Shown here in pieces: positions 35,488 to 44,259 of a stretch of 64,000 bases of DNA (the stretch's first letter is position 1; the number at the start of each line of letters is the position of its first letter). The position numbers and the translations under genes were made by a program. Below the pieces are notes generated by a model, which saw nothing but the letters and a program-made list of their open reading frames with translations, ran no database searches and was not told the DNA's origin. This DNA comes from an uncultured Dysosmobacter sp. GTDB lineage: Bacteria; Bacillota; Clostridia; Oscillospirales; Oscillospiraceae. The stretch lies in assembly GCF_947631165.1 (NCBI RefSeq), contig NZ_CANRKH010000014.1, positions 1-64,000 of the forward strand, in the 5' to 3' direction.

Positions 35488-37023
35488 ATGGACCAGAAGT
35501 GGATCGAGACATTCCGCTCTGAGATTGGAGCATTCCAAGAGACCATCAGCGCTTTCCAGCAGGGAGAGATCAGCAAAAAAGACTATAAGGGAACCTCAGG
35601 CGGCATGGGCAGCTACGCCCAGCGGGACCAGTCCCGCCATATGCTGCGGCTTCGCCTTCCTGCCGGGCGGTTGACAGTGGAACGGCTGGGCTTTTTGGCG
35701 GCGACTGTGGAGAAGTACGGCATTCAAAAGCTGAAGCTGACCACCTGTGAGACGGTGCAGCTCCACGACCTGTCAGAAGAACAGGTACCCGCCATCATGG
35801 AGGAGGCCATCAGCTGCGGTATCTTCACCAGGGGCGGAGGCGGAGACAACCCCCGCAATGTCATGTGCAGCCCCCTGTCTGGCGTACAGCCCGGTGAGGC
35901 TTTTGATGTAATTCCCTATGCTCAAGCAGCCACGGAATACTTGCTGTCCATCTGCCGGGATATCAAAATGCCCCGCAAGCTGAAGGTCGCGTTCTGCAAC
36001 GGCGTAGATGACTGCGTTCACACTGCTTTCCGGGATATGGGCTTCCTGGCCCAGCCGGACGGCACCTTCGCTCTGCGGATCGCCGGCGGGTTGGGCAATA
36101 ACCACCGCATGGGCGTTTTGGTAGACGAGGCCGTGGCCCCCAGGGAGATTTTATACTACATCCGAGCCATGATCGATACCTTCTGCGCCCACGGCAACTA
36201 TGAGAACCGGGCCAAGGCCCGCACTCGCTACATGCAGGAAACACTGGGGTCGGACGGCTTGAAAGAGGCATTCCTGTCCAACGTAGCCGCCCGAAAGGCC
36301 GAGGGAGGGCTGGAGCTTCCCGATTTGGAGACTCCTGCCGACCAGGCGCGGGGCACGGGGGAGACGCTCTCCGGCCCTCGGGTCATCCGACAGAAGCAGA
36401 CTGAGCTGTACGCTGTGGAGTACCACCCCATCGGCGGCCTGCTCCCGGCGGACAAGCCCGCCGCACTGTATGCCATTTTGAAGGACATTCCTGGTGCAGA
36501 GTGCCGGGTAGGCCCTGACGAGACCGTCTATATCATCAACCTCACCGCCAGCGAAGCCCGGAAGCTACTGGACGCTACGGCAGACAGCGCAAAGACCGTC
36601 TTTGATCACAGCGTGGCCTGTATTGGCGCCACCATCTGCCAGCAGGGTGTGCGTGACAGCCAGGGCCTGCTGCAGACCGCCGTGGCCGCTGTGCGGGAGG
36701 CGGAACTGCCGGACGGCGCGCTGCCCAGGATCTGTGTCTCTGGCTGTCCTTCCAGCTGCGCGGCCCACCAGGCAGGGGCTATGGGCTTCCAGGGCTGCGT
36801 GAAGCCGGTGGACGGCAAGCCTCAGCCAGCCTTCAAGCTGTTCCTGGGGGGCAGCGACACATTGGGTAAGGCCCGATTCGGTGAGCCGGTCGCTACCATT
36901 CTGGAAAATGATATCCCCACGCTGCTGGTGGAGCTGGGCCAAGCCGCTTCGGCAGAGGGCTGGGAGGCATGGTCCGCCGGACACGGCGAAGAACTGCAAG
37001 CCATCATCGCGAAATACGCCTGA
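35488..37023 (+). CDS. Siroheme-type nitrite/sulfite reductase
   Basis: 511 residues. Two ferredoxin-like half domains precede siroheme/[4Fe-4S] binding segments. The cluster motif is C-x5-C (CIGATIC) with C-x3-C (CPSSC) near residues 376-420. Arg/Lys-rich segments (RHMLRLRLPAG, KLKLTTCETVQL) line the anion site. It reduces sulfite to sulfide or nitrite to ammonia; sequence reading cannot decide which. Siroheme-making genes lie 2.7 kb downstream. AAGGAG lies upstream. Confidence 0.88.
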   Translation: MDQKWIETFRSEIGAFQETISAFQQGEISKKDYKGTSGGMGSYAQRDQSRHMLRLRLPAGRLTVERLGFLAATVEKYGIQKLKLTTCETVQLHDLSEEQVPAIMEEAISCGIFTRGGGGDNPRNVMCSPLSGVQPGEAFDVIPYAQAATEYLLSICRDIKMPRKLKVAFCNGVDDCVHTAFRDMGFLAQPDGTFALRIAGGLGNNHRMGVLVDEAVAPREILYYIRAMIDTFCAHGNYENRAKARTRYMQETLGSDGLKEAFLSNVAARKAEGGLELPDLETPADQARGTGETLSGPRVIRQKQTELYAVEYHPIGGLLPADKPAALYAILKDIPGAECRVGPDETVYIINLTASEARKLLDATADSAKTVFDHSVACIGATICQQGVRDSQGLLQTAVAAVREAELPDGALPRICVSGCPSSCAAHQAGAMGFQGCVKPVDGKPQPAFKLFLGGSDTLGKARFGEPVATILENDIPTLLVELGQAASAEGWEAWSAGHGEELQAIIAKYA

Positions 37024-37037
37024 TAGGAAACACCAAG

Positions 37038-37070
37038 GGCAGGCACATGTTCAGTGTGCCTGCCTTTTTT
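37038..37070 (+). terminator. Terminator after the reductase gene
   Basis: A 10-bp stem GGCAGGCACA / TGTGCCTGCC followed by six T. Confidence 0.88.
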
Positions 37071-37087
37071 GAGAAAGCGGGGAGCGA

Positions 37088-38029
37088 ATGAAACGAATCT
37101 GCACACTGCTCTGTCTCTTGCTTCTAGCGGGCTGTTCCGCTCCTGCAAAGCAGGAGAAGCCAATGACTAGCAAAGAGATATCCTTTACAGATGATCTGGA
37201 CCGGACCGTCACGGTCCCCCAAACGTCCCGGCGGACGGCGGCGCTGATCGGCAGCTTTGCCGACGTATGGTGTCTGGCGGGAGGAGAGAACACCTTGGTC
37301 GCCGCGGCCCATGATGCCTGGACCTCTTTTGACCTGGGGCTGAGGGAGGAGGTTGCGGATCTGGGAGCTATCAAGGAGCCAAATTTAGAGGTGCTGCTGG
37401 CGTCGGAACCAGACCTGGTGCTGGCCAGCTGCAACACCGCCACTGACCTGGAGCTGTGCGGTACCCTGGAGCAGGCAGGCATCCCTGCGGCCTACTTTGA
37501 CGTGCAGCGCTTTGACGACTATCTGCGGATGCTGAAGATCTGCACAGACCTGACGGGCTGCCCGGAGCGCTACCGGCTTTACGGTGAAGAGGTGGCGGAA
37601 CAGGTGGAAGCCGCCATGGCGAGACAGGATGGCTCTGCCCCCACGGTGCTGTGCATCCGGGCCACCGGGGCCAGCTGCAAGGTAAAGGGCAGCACGGATA
37701 ACCTGCTGGGAGAGATGCTGGCGGAGCTGGGCTGTGTCAATATCGCCGACAGCAGCGGCTCCCTTCTGGAGGACCTGAGCCTGGAGGCCATCATCCAGGG
37801 GGATCCAGACTACATCTTCGCCGTGCTCCAGGGAGCAGACCCTACCGATGCCCAGGCCACTTTAGAAGCGGCGCTGCTGTCCAACCCCGCATGGGGAAAT
37901 CTTCGGGCCGTGCGGGAGGGGCGTTTTTACACCCTGGACCATCGGCTTTACAATTTGAAACCGAACGCGCGTTGGGGAGAAGCCTATGAGAAGCTGGCGG
38001 ACATCCTCTATGGGGAGACAACCGAATAA
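37088..38029 (+). CDS. Iron/cobalamin-type ABC transporter binding lipoprotein
   Basis: 313 residues. The signal peptide ends at lipobox LAGC, so it is a lipoprotein. The FecB/BtuF fold is suggested by FTDDLDRTVTVPQTSRRTAAL, the IKEPNLEVLLASEPDLVLA helix and the C-terminal WGNLRAVREGRFYTL. It captures a ferric chelate, heme or cobalamin outside the cell. GGGGAG precedes ATG 37088. It overlaps the permease gene by 20 bp. Proximity to siroheme synthesis favours iron. Confidence 0.87.
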   Translation: MKRICTLLCLLLLAGCSAPAKQEKPMTSKEISFTDDLDRTVTVPQTSRRTAALIGSFADVWCLAGGENTLVAAAHDAWTSFDLGLREEVADLGAIKEPNLEVLLASEPDLVLASCNTATDLELCGTLEQAGIPAAYFDVQRFDDYLRMLKICTDLTGCPERYRLYGEEVAEQVEAAMARQDGSAPTVLCIRATGASCKVKGSTDNLLGEMLAELGCVNIADSSGSLLEDLSLEAIIQGDPDYIFAVLQGADPTDAQATLEAALLSNPAWGNLRAVREGRFYTLDHRLYNLKPNARWGEAYEKLADILYGETTE

Positions 38030-38999
38030 GGCGCTGGCGGTCCTGGCCGTCCTGACGCCGATGCTGGCGCTGCTGAGCCTATGCCTCGGTCCAGTGGCCC
38101 TGGCGCCGGGGGAGGTGCTGGGGGCCCTGCTTGGCCGGGAGACCGGCACGGCGGGACAGATCGTGCTATACGCCCGTCTGCCTCGGGCCTGTGGGTGCCT
38201 GCTGGCAGGGGCATCGTTGGCGGTCTCCGGTGCGGTAATCCAGGGAGTGCTGGACAATCCTCTGGCGGCGCCCAACATTATCGGTGTCAATGCCGGCGCG
38301 GGACTGGCGGTGGCTATCTGCTGCTCCGTGGCCCCCACCGCGGCGGCCATGGTGCCTTTCGCCGCCTTTTTAGGGGCCTTGGCAGGCGTGCTGCTGGTAC
38401 TGTTCATTGCCCAGCGGACCGGCGCGGCCCGTATCACGCTGGTGCTGGCAGGTGTCGCAGTGTCCAGTATGTGCAGTGCCTGTATCGACGCTGTGGTGAC
38501 CTTCGTGCCGGAGGCGCTGAACGGCTACTCCGACTTTCGTGTCGGCGGACTTGGCAGCCTGTCCATGGACCGGATAGTCCCCGCCTTTTGGCTGGCGCTG
38601 CCGGCGCTGGCGCTGCTGGTCGCCCTGGCAGGAGAGCTGGATGTTCTGCTGCTGGGGCAGGAGACCGCCAGGAGCCTGGGCCTTCGCGTGCAGCCTCTGC
38701 GGCTGCTTCTGCTGGCCCTGGCAGCGGCGCTGGCGGGAGCCGCTGTCAGCTTCGCAGGGCTGCTGGGTTTTGTGGGATTGATCGTGCCTCACATCATGCG
38801 CCGTCTGACAGTCAGCGGAAGCCTTCCCTTGCTGCTCTCCTCCGCGCTTGGCGGCGCGGCGCTGTTAACGGCCTGTGACCTGCTGGGGAGGCTACTGTTC
38901 GCTCCTTATGAGCTGCCTGTGGGTGTGGTGCTGGCACTGACAGGCGGTCCCTTCTTCATCTGGCTGCTGCTGCGGCAGAGGGGAGGGCGGACTGGATGA
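38010..38999 (+). CDS. FecCD-family ABC permease
   Basis: 329 residues, almost entirely hydrophobic with about nine helices. RLPRACGCLLAGASLAVSGAVIQG, NPLAAPNIIGVNAGAGLA and FVGLIVPHIMRRL are typical of iron-siderophore/cobalamin permeases. ATG 38010 lies inside the binding-protein gene; 37986 is an alternative. It overlaps the ATPase start by four bases (ATGA). Confidence 0.93.
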   Translation: MGRQPNKALAVLAVLTPMLALLSLCLGPVALAPGEVLGALLGRETGTAGQIVLYARLPRACGCLLAGASLAVSGAVIQGVLDNPLAAPNIIGVNAGAGLAVAICCSVAPTAAAMVPFAAFLGALAGVLLVLFIAQRTGAARITLVLAGVAVSSMCSACIDAVVTFVPEALNGYSDFRVGGLGSLSMDRIVPAFWLALPALALLVALAGELDVLLLGQETARSLGLRVQPLRLLLLALAAALAGAAVSFAGLLGFVGLIVPHIMRRLTVSGSLPLLLSSALGGAALLTACDLLGRLLFAPYELPVGVVLALTGGPFFIWLLLRQRGGRTG

Positions 39000-39751
39000 T
39001 CGAATTGCAAAATCTCTCCGCCGGATATCCCGGCCGGGAGGTGCTCCATGGCGTCACGCTCACGTTCCACCCCGGGCGGGTATTGGCCCTAGTGGGGCCC
39101 AATGGATGCGGCAAAAGTACTTTGCTGCGGGCGGCGGCAGGACTGCTTTCTGTGTCTGGCGGCCAGATCCTGCTGGACAGCGCGCCTCTGGAAACTTATA
39201 CCCCTAAGGAGATCGCCCGGCGGGTCGCCTTCCTTCCCCAGTCCCGGCCTGTCCCCAGCATCACAGCGTCCCGCATGGTGCTTCATGGCCGATTTCCTCA
39301 TTTGGGCTATCCCCGGCGCTGCCGGGCAAAGGATCACCGGGCGGCGGAGCAGGCCCTGGCACAAGTGGGAGGGACGGACTTGTCGCACCGCATGGTTCCG
39401 GAGCTTAGCGGCGGCCAGAGGCAAAAGGTGTATCTGGCCATGGCCTTGGCACAGGACACAGCGACCATACTGATGGATGAACCTACCACCTATCTGGACG
39501 TAGGCTGCCAGTTAGAGGTGATGACCCTTGCCCGCCGCCTGGCAGGGCAGGGAAGGGCGGTCATCCTTGTGCTCCACGATCTCTGTCTAGCCATGCAGGC
39601 CGTCGATGAGATCGCTCTGCTGGCGGAGGGCAGACTGGTATCCCTGGGTGAGCCGGAAGAGCTGTTTGCCGCCGGTATCCTGGACCGTGTATTCGGCGTC
39701 GCCCTGGGGCGGGTGAATACGCCGGACGGCTGGCGGTATTATTACCAGTAA
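38996..39751 (+). CDS. FecE-type ABC transporter ATP-binding protein
   Basis: 251 residues. Walker A GPNGCGKST, signature LSGGQRQK, Walker B DEPTTYLD and switch LHDLCLAM are present. Member of the iron-chelate/cobalamin ATPase group. It is coupled to the permease by ATGA and is followed 11 bp later by the siroheme synthase fusion, so uptake and siroheme synthesis are likely co-transcribed. Confidence 0.94.
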   Translation: MIELQNLSAGYPGREVLHGVTLTFHPGRVLALVGPNGCGKSTLLRAAAGLLSVSGGQILLDSAPLETYTPKEIARRVAFLPQSRPVPSITASRMVLHGRFPHLGYPRRCRAKDHRAAEQALAQVGGTDLSHRMVPELSGGQRQKVYLAMALAQDTATILMDEPTTYLDVGCQLEVMTLARRLAGQGRAVILVLHDLCLAMQAVDEIALLAEGRLVSLGEPEELFAAGILDRVFGVALGRVNTPDGWRYYYQ

Positions 39752-39762
39752 GGAGGCAAGCC

Positions 39763-41838
39763 ATGGCCTATTTTCCCTTTTTTGTTGATTTGGAGGGCCG
39801 GAACGGCCTGATCGTGGGCGGCGGCACCGTAGCCTTGCGAAAGGCGGAAAAGCTGCTGTCCTTTGGCCCCCGGCTGACCGTGGCGGCGCCGGATATTCTC
39901 CCGGCGCTGGAGGCTCTGCCTGGACTGACCTTTCTGCGGCAGCCCTTTTCCCCGGAAATGCTGGAGGGCATAGCCTTTGTGATCGCGGCCACCGATGACC
40001 GGGCGCTGAACCGTGAGATCGCCGCCCAGTGTCAAGCGCGACGGGTCCCAGCAAACGCTGTGGATGATCAGGACTCCTGTACCTTTTTGTTTCCAGCGCT
40101 TGTAAAGCAGGATAGCTTAACGATTGGCATCTCCACCGGTGGTGCCAGTCCCATGGCAGCGGCGTACCTGAAGGATCAAATATCCGCCCTGCTGCCAGAG
40201 GATTTTGGTGCTCTGCTGACGGAATTGAAAGCCCTGCGGCCCCGGGTGAAGGCTGCTTTGCCGGAATCGGAGCGGCCTGCTGCCTTCTCCCGGCTGTTCC
40301 ACACCCGTCTGGCTGCACGGCGGTCCCTGACAGAGCCTGAGATCGACATGCTGCTGTCGGGAGCGGATATGAAACGAGGGTGTGTCTATTTGGTGGGCGC
40401 CGGCTGCGGCGCTGCAGACCTGATCACCGTTCGGGGCGCCCGGCTGCTGGCCAATTGCGACACAGTTATATATGACGATTTGATCGACCCGGCCCTGCTG
40501 GACCTGACTCCGTCAAAAGCGGAGCGGCTGTATATGGGCAAGCGGCAGAGCCGCCGCTCTGCGGCGCAGGATGAGATCTGCGCACTGTTGATCAAAAAGG
40601 CCAGAGCGGGGCAGACCGTGGTGCGGCTGAAGGGCGGAGATCCCTTCGTCTTTGGACGAGGCGGGGAAGAGGCCCGGGCGCTGTCTGCCGCCAGCGTTCC
40701 ATGGGAGGTGGTGCCGGGCATCACCTCCGCCATTGCCATTCCCGGCGAAGCGGGCATCCCGGTGACCCATCGGGGCGTGAGCCGGAGCGTCCATATCGTT
40801 ACTGCCCACACAGCAAAGGGAAGCCTGCCGCCGGATCTGAATCTGCTGGCTCAATTGGAGGGAACGCTGGTATTTCTCATGGGACTGCGCCGGCTCCCAC
40901 AGTTGGCGGCCGCCCTGATGAAAGCTGGAAAGGTGCCGGATACGCCGGCGGCGGTGGTCTCCGGCGGCAATGCGCCCCATCCCATGATCGTCCGGGGAAC
41001 ACTGGCGGACATTGCTGAAAAAGCTCGGGACGTACATCCCCCTGCTGTGATCGTGGTAGGTCCAACTGCGGCGATGGACTTGATGGCGGACCGCCCCCTG
41101 TCCGGCGTTACTGTGGCTCTGACCGGAACAGCGGCAGTGACTGACAAGCTGTTTCCAGCCCTGGAAGTCTTAGGCGCCAGCGTTTTTCTCGCGGAGCGTT
41201 CTCTGGTAACGCCATTCCCGCCGCCTCAGGGACTAAAGGAATTGGCAGACAGTCGTCATTGGCTGGTATTCACCAGTGCGAATGGCGTCCGTTGCTTTTT
41301 TGATGATCTGGCGGAGCTGGGGATGGACCTTCGCTGCCTTCACGCCTGTCGGTTTGCTGTCATCGGTCCCGCCACTGCCGCCGCTCTGGAAGAGCACGGC
41401 ATCCAAGCGGATCTGTGTCCAGAGGTCCATACCACCGCCGCATTGGCGCAGGCTCTGCTGGACGCCGTCCCGGCAGGGGAGACCGTCTGCCTCCTTCGCT
41501 CCACCCACGGCAGTCCTGATCTGGCGTCAGTGCTGACGGAAAAATTTCAGGTCCGGGATGTCCCGCTCTACCGTCTTGTTGCTGACTCCCAGACGGCTCA
41601 GTCGGCGACAGATCGACGGGCAGATATTCTGGTATTTTCCAGCGGCAGTGGTGTAGAGCTGTACTTTGCCGCTCACGGTGCAGTGCCGGAGGGCACTGTC
41701 TGCATCTGTATCGGAAACGTCACTGCCGCTGTCCTGCGCCTCTGGTATGACGGTCCCTGCCTGACAGCGGAGGATGCCTCCGCCGAGGGACTGGTGACTG
41801 CGATCCAGCGGGCTGTGCAATTGTTCCAAAAGTCATAA
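39763..41838 (+). CDS. Trifunctional siroheme synthase: precorrin-2 dehydrogenase, uroporphyrinogen-III methyltransferase, uroporphyrinogen-III synthase
   Basis: 691 residues, three enzymes in one chain. Residues 1-200: Met8/CysG-N dehydrogenase-ferrochelatase (GLIVGGGTVALRKAEKLL). Residues about 203-440: SUMT/CobA methyltransferase (VYLVGAGCGAADLITVRGAR, RLKGGDPFVFGRGGEEA, PGITSAIAIPGEAGIPVTHR). Residues about 445-691: HemD (TGTAAVTDKLFPALEVLGA, WLVFTSANGVRCF). Together they close the tetrapyrrole ring, methylate it and make siroheme. AAGGAGG precedes ATG 39763. The HemD fusion is less common than CysG alone. Confidence 0.93.
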   Translation: MAYFPFFVDLEGRNGLIVGGGTVALRKAEKLLSFGPRLTVAAPDILPALEALPGLTFLRQPFSPEMLEGIAFVIAATDDRALNREIAAQCQARRVPANAVDDQDSCTFLFPALVKQDSLTIGISTGGASPMAAAYLKDQISALLPEDFGALLTELKALRPRVKAALPESERPAAFSRLFHTRLAARRSLTEPEIDMLLSGADMKRGCVYLVGAGCGAADLITVRGARLLANCDTVIYDDLIDPALLDLTPSKAERLYMGKRQSRRSAAQDEICALLIKKARAGQTVVRLKGGDPFVFGRGGEEARALSAASVPWEVVPGITSAIAIPGEAGIPVTHRGVSRSVHIVTAHTAKGSLPPDLNLLAQLEGTLVFLMGLRRLPQLAAALMKAGKVPDTPAAVVSGGNAPHPMIVRGTLADIAEKARDVHPPAVIVVGPTAAMDLMADRPLSGVTVALTGTAAVTDKLFPALEVLGASVFLAERSLVTPFPPPQGLKELADSRHWLVFTSANGVRCFFDDLAELGMDLRCLHACRFAVIGPATAAALEEHGIQADLCPEVHTTAALAQALLDAVPAGETVCLLRSTHGSPDLASVLTEKFQVRDVPLYRLVADSQTAQSATDRRADILVFSSGSGVELYFAAHGAVPEGTVCICIGNVTAAVLRLWYDGPCLTAEDASAEGLVTAIQRAVQLFQKS

Positions 41839-41874
41839 AAAATGTCCCGGAGCAGATGCTCCGGGACATTTTTT
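41837..41874. terminator. Bidirectional terminator between siroheme gene and cotJC remnant
   Basis: A near-perfect 18-bp palindrome (core TGTCCCGGAGCA / TGCTCCGGGACA) flanked by A6 and T6, serving both converging genes. Confidence 0.9.
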
Positions 41875-42283
41875 ACTTGTCGAAGGCAGGATTCATATAG
41901 TAGACGTTTTTCTCGTTCATCTTGTCCTTGGCCAGACGCAAGCCCTCGCCGAAGCGCTGGAAATGGACGATCTCCCGCTCCCGCAGGAACCTGATGACGT
42001 CATTGACGTCTGGGTCGTCGGAGAGACGAAGGATGTTGTCATAAGTCAGCCGGGCTTTCTGCTCCGCAGCCAGATCCTCGCTCAAGTCGGCGATGACATC
42101 GCCAGTGACCTGCATGGTGGAGGCGGACCAGGGGTATCCGGAGGCAAATTGTGGATATACGCCGGTGGTGTGGTCCACGAAATAGGTGTCAAAGCCGGCG
42201 GTCCTGATCTGTTCCTCTGTCAGGTTGCGGGTCAGCTGGTGGACGATGGTGCCTACCATTTCCAGGTGTCCCAATTCTTTAGA
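41873..42283 (-). pseudogene. cotJC: cotJC (Mn-catalase-like spore coat protein), 3' part cut off by the prophage
   Basis: The reading ELGHLEMVGTIVHQLTRNL…FVDHTTGVYPQF…IADLSEDLAAEQKARLTYDNIL…DDPDVNDVIRFLREREIVHFQRFGE is the C-terminal about 60% of CotJC (family about 190 residues). The normal upstream sequence (…DIGTE) is replaced by unrelated codons (…YIYFHGSK) that reach a stop within 13 codons. The break falls in the metal-ligand segment. The 5' part should lie beyond the right end of the prophage. Excision would restore the gene, as with skin or SPbeta elements in other spore formers. Confidence 0.82.
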
Positions 42284-42292
42284 ACCATGAAA
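42268..42292. other. Left prophage attachment junction (approximate)
   Basis: cotJC codons are recognisable up to about 42278; from about 42280 the sequence is unrelated. The serine recombinase gene ends 20-30 bp away, the usual place of an att site. The exact core cannot be set without the other end. Confidence 0.6.
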
Positions 42293-42310
42293 ATAGATAT
42301 AATGAGCAAA

Positions 42311-43921
42311 TTAAAATGGGAGGCGGGGGTGGATGGTGATGGACATATTGCTGGCCTGATAGCGGCCGCCGGTGGTTTTGGTATAGACAACGTCCTTTAA
42401 TACGCTGTGCAGGAGGGCGTTTTTTTCTTCCGGCGTTTCGGCCAGCGCATAGCTGTCCAGCACACGGCGGACGGCGGGGGCAATGAGGCTCTTGGCTTGG
42501 AGCTGCTGCTCCAGGGCGGTCATGGCCGCACCGGCGGCCTGGATGCGCTGCTCCAGATCGAGGCGGCGGCGGGACAGCTCCTGACAGCGGGCAGTGAAGA
42601 GCTCCACCGTGTAAACGCCCTGCTCCACCAGGTCATAGGCCCGCTGCTCCTGCTGCGCGACCTGTTCCATTTCCCGCTGCAGCGCGGAAATGGAACGCTC
42701 CAGAGACGCCTGCTCGGCAGCCTCTGCCTCGGTGGTGTCGTCAGGCGGCGCCTGGTCGAAGTCCGCAAGCCAACTCCGAAGGGCTTGGAGAATGGCGGCC
42801 TCTACAATATCCAGGTCGGAACTCATGGTGGGACAGGATGGGTGGGGGCAGATCAGGCCGTCCTTGTGGCCGCTCCGGTAAGGGCGGCGGACCATCTTCC
42901 GGCCGCAGCAGCCGCAGGTCACCAGCCCGGCCAGAGAACTTTTAATGCCCAACTGTTTTGGCCCGGGGCGGCTGGGATTGTTTTTCAGCAGCTTTGCGGC
43001 CTGGTCGAAGATCTCTTGTGAGATGATCGGTTCATGGAGGCCGCGGCTCACGGTCTCGCTGCCAGCTTCGGCGCGGGGGCGGGTCTTGACGACCGCGCCG
43101 TCCCGCAGCACCTTGACCTGGGGGCGGTTTCCCCAGCGGACCCAGCCGGCATAAGCGGGATTCCGCAGGATGTCCTTGACGCTGTTCTGGGTCCAGTCAT
43201 GGCCGCCGGGGGAGGGGATCCCCGCCGCGTTCAATCGGGAGGCGATCTTAGCGGGGCCGAGGCGGCGCAAAGCGCCGCTGGCGGCGGGCGGTCCTTCCGT
43301 ATACCAGCGGAAGATATCCGCCACCACTTGCGCGTTTTTATTTGGCCGCAGCGTCCAGCCCTTCTGGCCCTCCAGCTTGATCCGGTCATATCCGTAGGGG
43401 GCGCGGTTGGAGGGCCATTTTCCCTCATTCACGGAGGCCAGACGGCCCAGCTGCTGGCGGCGGTTGATGGTCTTGTACTCCCGGCGGCTCATGAACAGTC
43501 CGAACTCGAAATACTCCTGGTCAAATTCGCTTTGGGGATCGTAAGTCTTGACCGGCGTGATGATGCGGGTGCCGCTGAACTGGAAGGCCCGGGAGACCAG
43601 GCCCTGGTCAATCGTGTCGCCGCGGGCAAGACGCTCCACCTCCATCACCAGGACACCGGCCCACATGCCGGCCTCCACATCGTGGAGCAGCTCCTGCATG
43701 ATCGGGCGGGAGGTGATGGTCTCGCCGGACTTGACGCCCTCTTCATAAATGCGGCCAATGTTCAGGCGCATGGCCTTGGCGAGAGACAGCAGCTTTGTCC
43801 GGTGGCGGAGCAGGGTATCCCCCTGGCCGTGGGCCTCTGCCTCCAGATCACTGCGGGATTTGCGGAGGTAGATGCAGTAATCCCGCCCGAAGGGGACAAT
43901 TTTAGAAGTTTCAGAGAGCAT
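42311..43921 (-). CDS. Large serine recombinase (phage integrase)
   Basis: 536 residues. The catalytic N-terminal domain starts DYCIYLRKSRSDLEAEAHGQ with the active-site Ser in YLRKSRSD. A recombinase domain (WPSNRAPYGYDRI…) follows, then a zinc-ribbon (LVTCGCCGRKM…) and a long coiled coil near 410-480. It integrates and excises the prophage at cotJC. ATG 43921 has AGGCAGG upstream; a longer reading to 44101 would cross the RNA-antitoxin region and was rejected. Confidence 0.93.
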   Translation of the reverse strand: MLSETSKIVPFGRDYCIYLRKSRSDLEAEAHGQGDTLLRHRTKLLSLAKAMRLNIGRIYEEGVKSGETITSRPIMQELLHDVEAGMWAGVLVMEVERLARGDTIDQGLVSRAFQFSGTRIITPVKTYDPQSEFDQEYFEFGLFMSRREYKTINRRQQLGRLASVNEGKWPSNRAPYGYDRIKLEGQKGWTLRPNKNAQVVADIFRWYTEGPPAASGALRRLGPAKIASRLNAAGIPSPGGHDWTQNSVKDILRNPAYAGWVRWGNRPQVKVLRDGAVVKTRPRAEAGSETVSRGLHEPIISQEIFDQAAKLLKNNPSRPGPKQLGIKSSLAGLVTCGCCGRKMVRRPYRSGHKDGLICPHPSCPTMSSDLDIVEAAILQALRSWLADFDQAPPDDTTEAEAAEQASLERSISALQREMEQVAQQEQRAYDLVEQGVYTVELFTARCQELSRRRLDLEQRIQAAGAAMTALEQQLQAKSLIAPAVRRVLDSYALAETPEEKNALLHSVLKDVVYTKTTGGRYQASNMSITIHPRLPF

Positions 43922-43992
43922 GGGATTACCTGCCTTTTGAAAGAATAAATTATAATAAGTGATAATAAATGCGAAAAAATTATAAAAAGTTG

Positions 43993-44020
43993 TTGATTTT
44001 TTCTGACGGGTGCGTATAAT
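43993..44020 (+). promoter_or_regulatory. Promoter of the antitoxin RNA
   Basis: TTGATT (43993-43998), a 16-nt spacer and perfect TATAAT (44015-44020). It points at the tandem repeats and terminator, predicting a transcript of about 215 nt starting near 44027. Confidence 0.65.
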
Positions 44021-44096
44021 GGAAAGTACAGAAACAACATTTTGTTGTATTCTGCATTGACAAGAATTGCCCTCGGCCCATTCTTGTCCGCCTGTC

Positions 44097-44206
44097 CCCA
44101 AAGAGGAAAGCCCCTGCCTGATAAGTGGGGAGCCAAAAAAGAGGAGAGCCTCTGCCTTGAGTGAGGAGCTAAAAAAGAGGAGAACCCCTGCCTTGAGTGG
44201 GGAGCT
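44097..44206 (+). repeat. Three tandem 36-38 nt antitoxin repeats
   Basis: Units: 44097-44134 (38 nt, loop two bases longer), 44135-44170 and 44171-44206 (36 nt each). The shared core is AGAGGA, a 4-bp stem, TGCCTTGAGT loop and GGAGC. Units 1 and 3 pair CCCC with GGGG; unit 2 pairs CCTC with GAGG, a compensatory change that supports an RNA structure. Confidence 0.85.
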
Positions 44207-44240
44207 AAAAAGCGGGGTAACGCAAGTTGCCCCGCTTTTT
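44207..44240 (+). terminator. Terminator between antitoxin repeats and toxN
   Basis: Stem AAAAAGCGGGGTAAC / GTTGCCCCGCTTTTT with one G-T pair and a GCAA tetraloop. In type III systems such a hairpin sets the antitoxin-to-toxin ratio by limiting read-through into the toxin. Confidence 0.9.
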
Positions 44241-44259
44241 CACAGCGGGAGGGAATCGC

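Larger units (their letters stand above)
44027..44240 (+). ncRNA. toxI: Type III antitoxin RNA (ToxI-like)
   Basis: The segment lies between a good promoter and a strong terminator and contains three tandem repeats of 36-38 nt, directly before a ToxN-family gene. This is the defining layout of type III toxin-antitoxin loci, where the repeats are cut by ToxN into RNA pseudoknots that hold the toxin inactive. AbiQ-type loci have about three 35-nt repeats. No protein-like frame with a ribosome site is seen. The 5' end is estimated from the promoter. Confidence 0.75.

Noticed and set aside
42230-42300. tRNA-type attachment site
   Set aside because: No tRNA sequence is present; the junction is inside a protein gene and the integrase is a serine type.
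42311-44101. Recombinase reading extended to 44101
   Set aside because: The extension crosses the antitoxin promoter and lacks family similarity; ATG 43921 has a ribosome site.
44097-44206. Short tandem repeats resembling a CRISPR array
   Set aside because: The units are directly adjacent with no unique spacers and lead into a terminator and ToxN-like gene, so they fit a type III antitoxin RNA.
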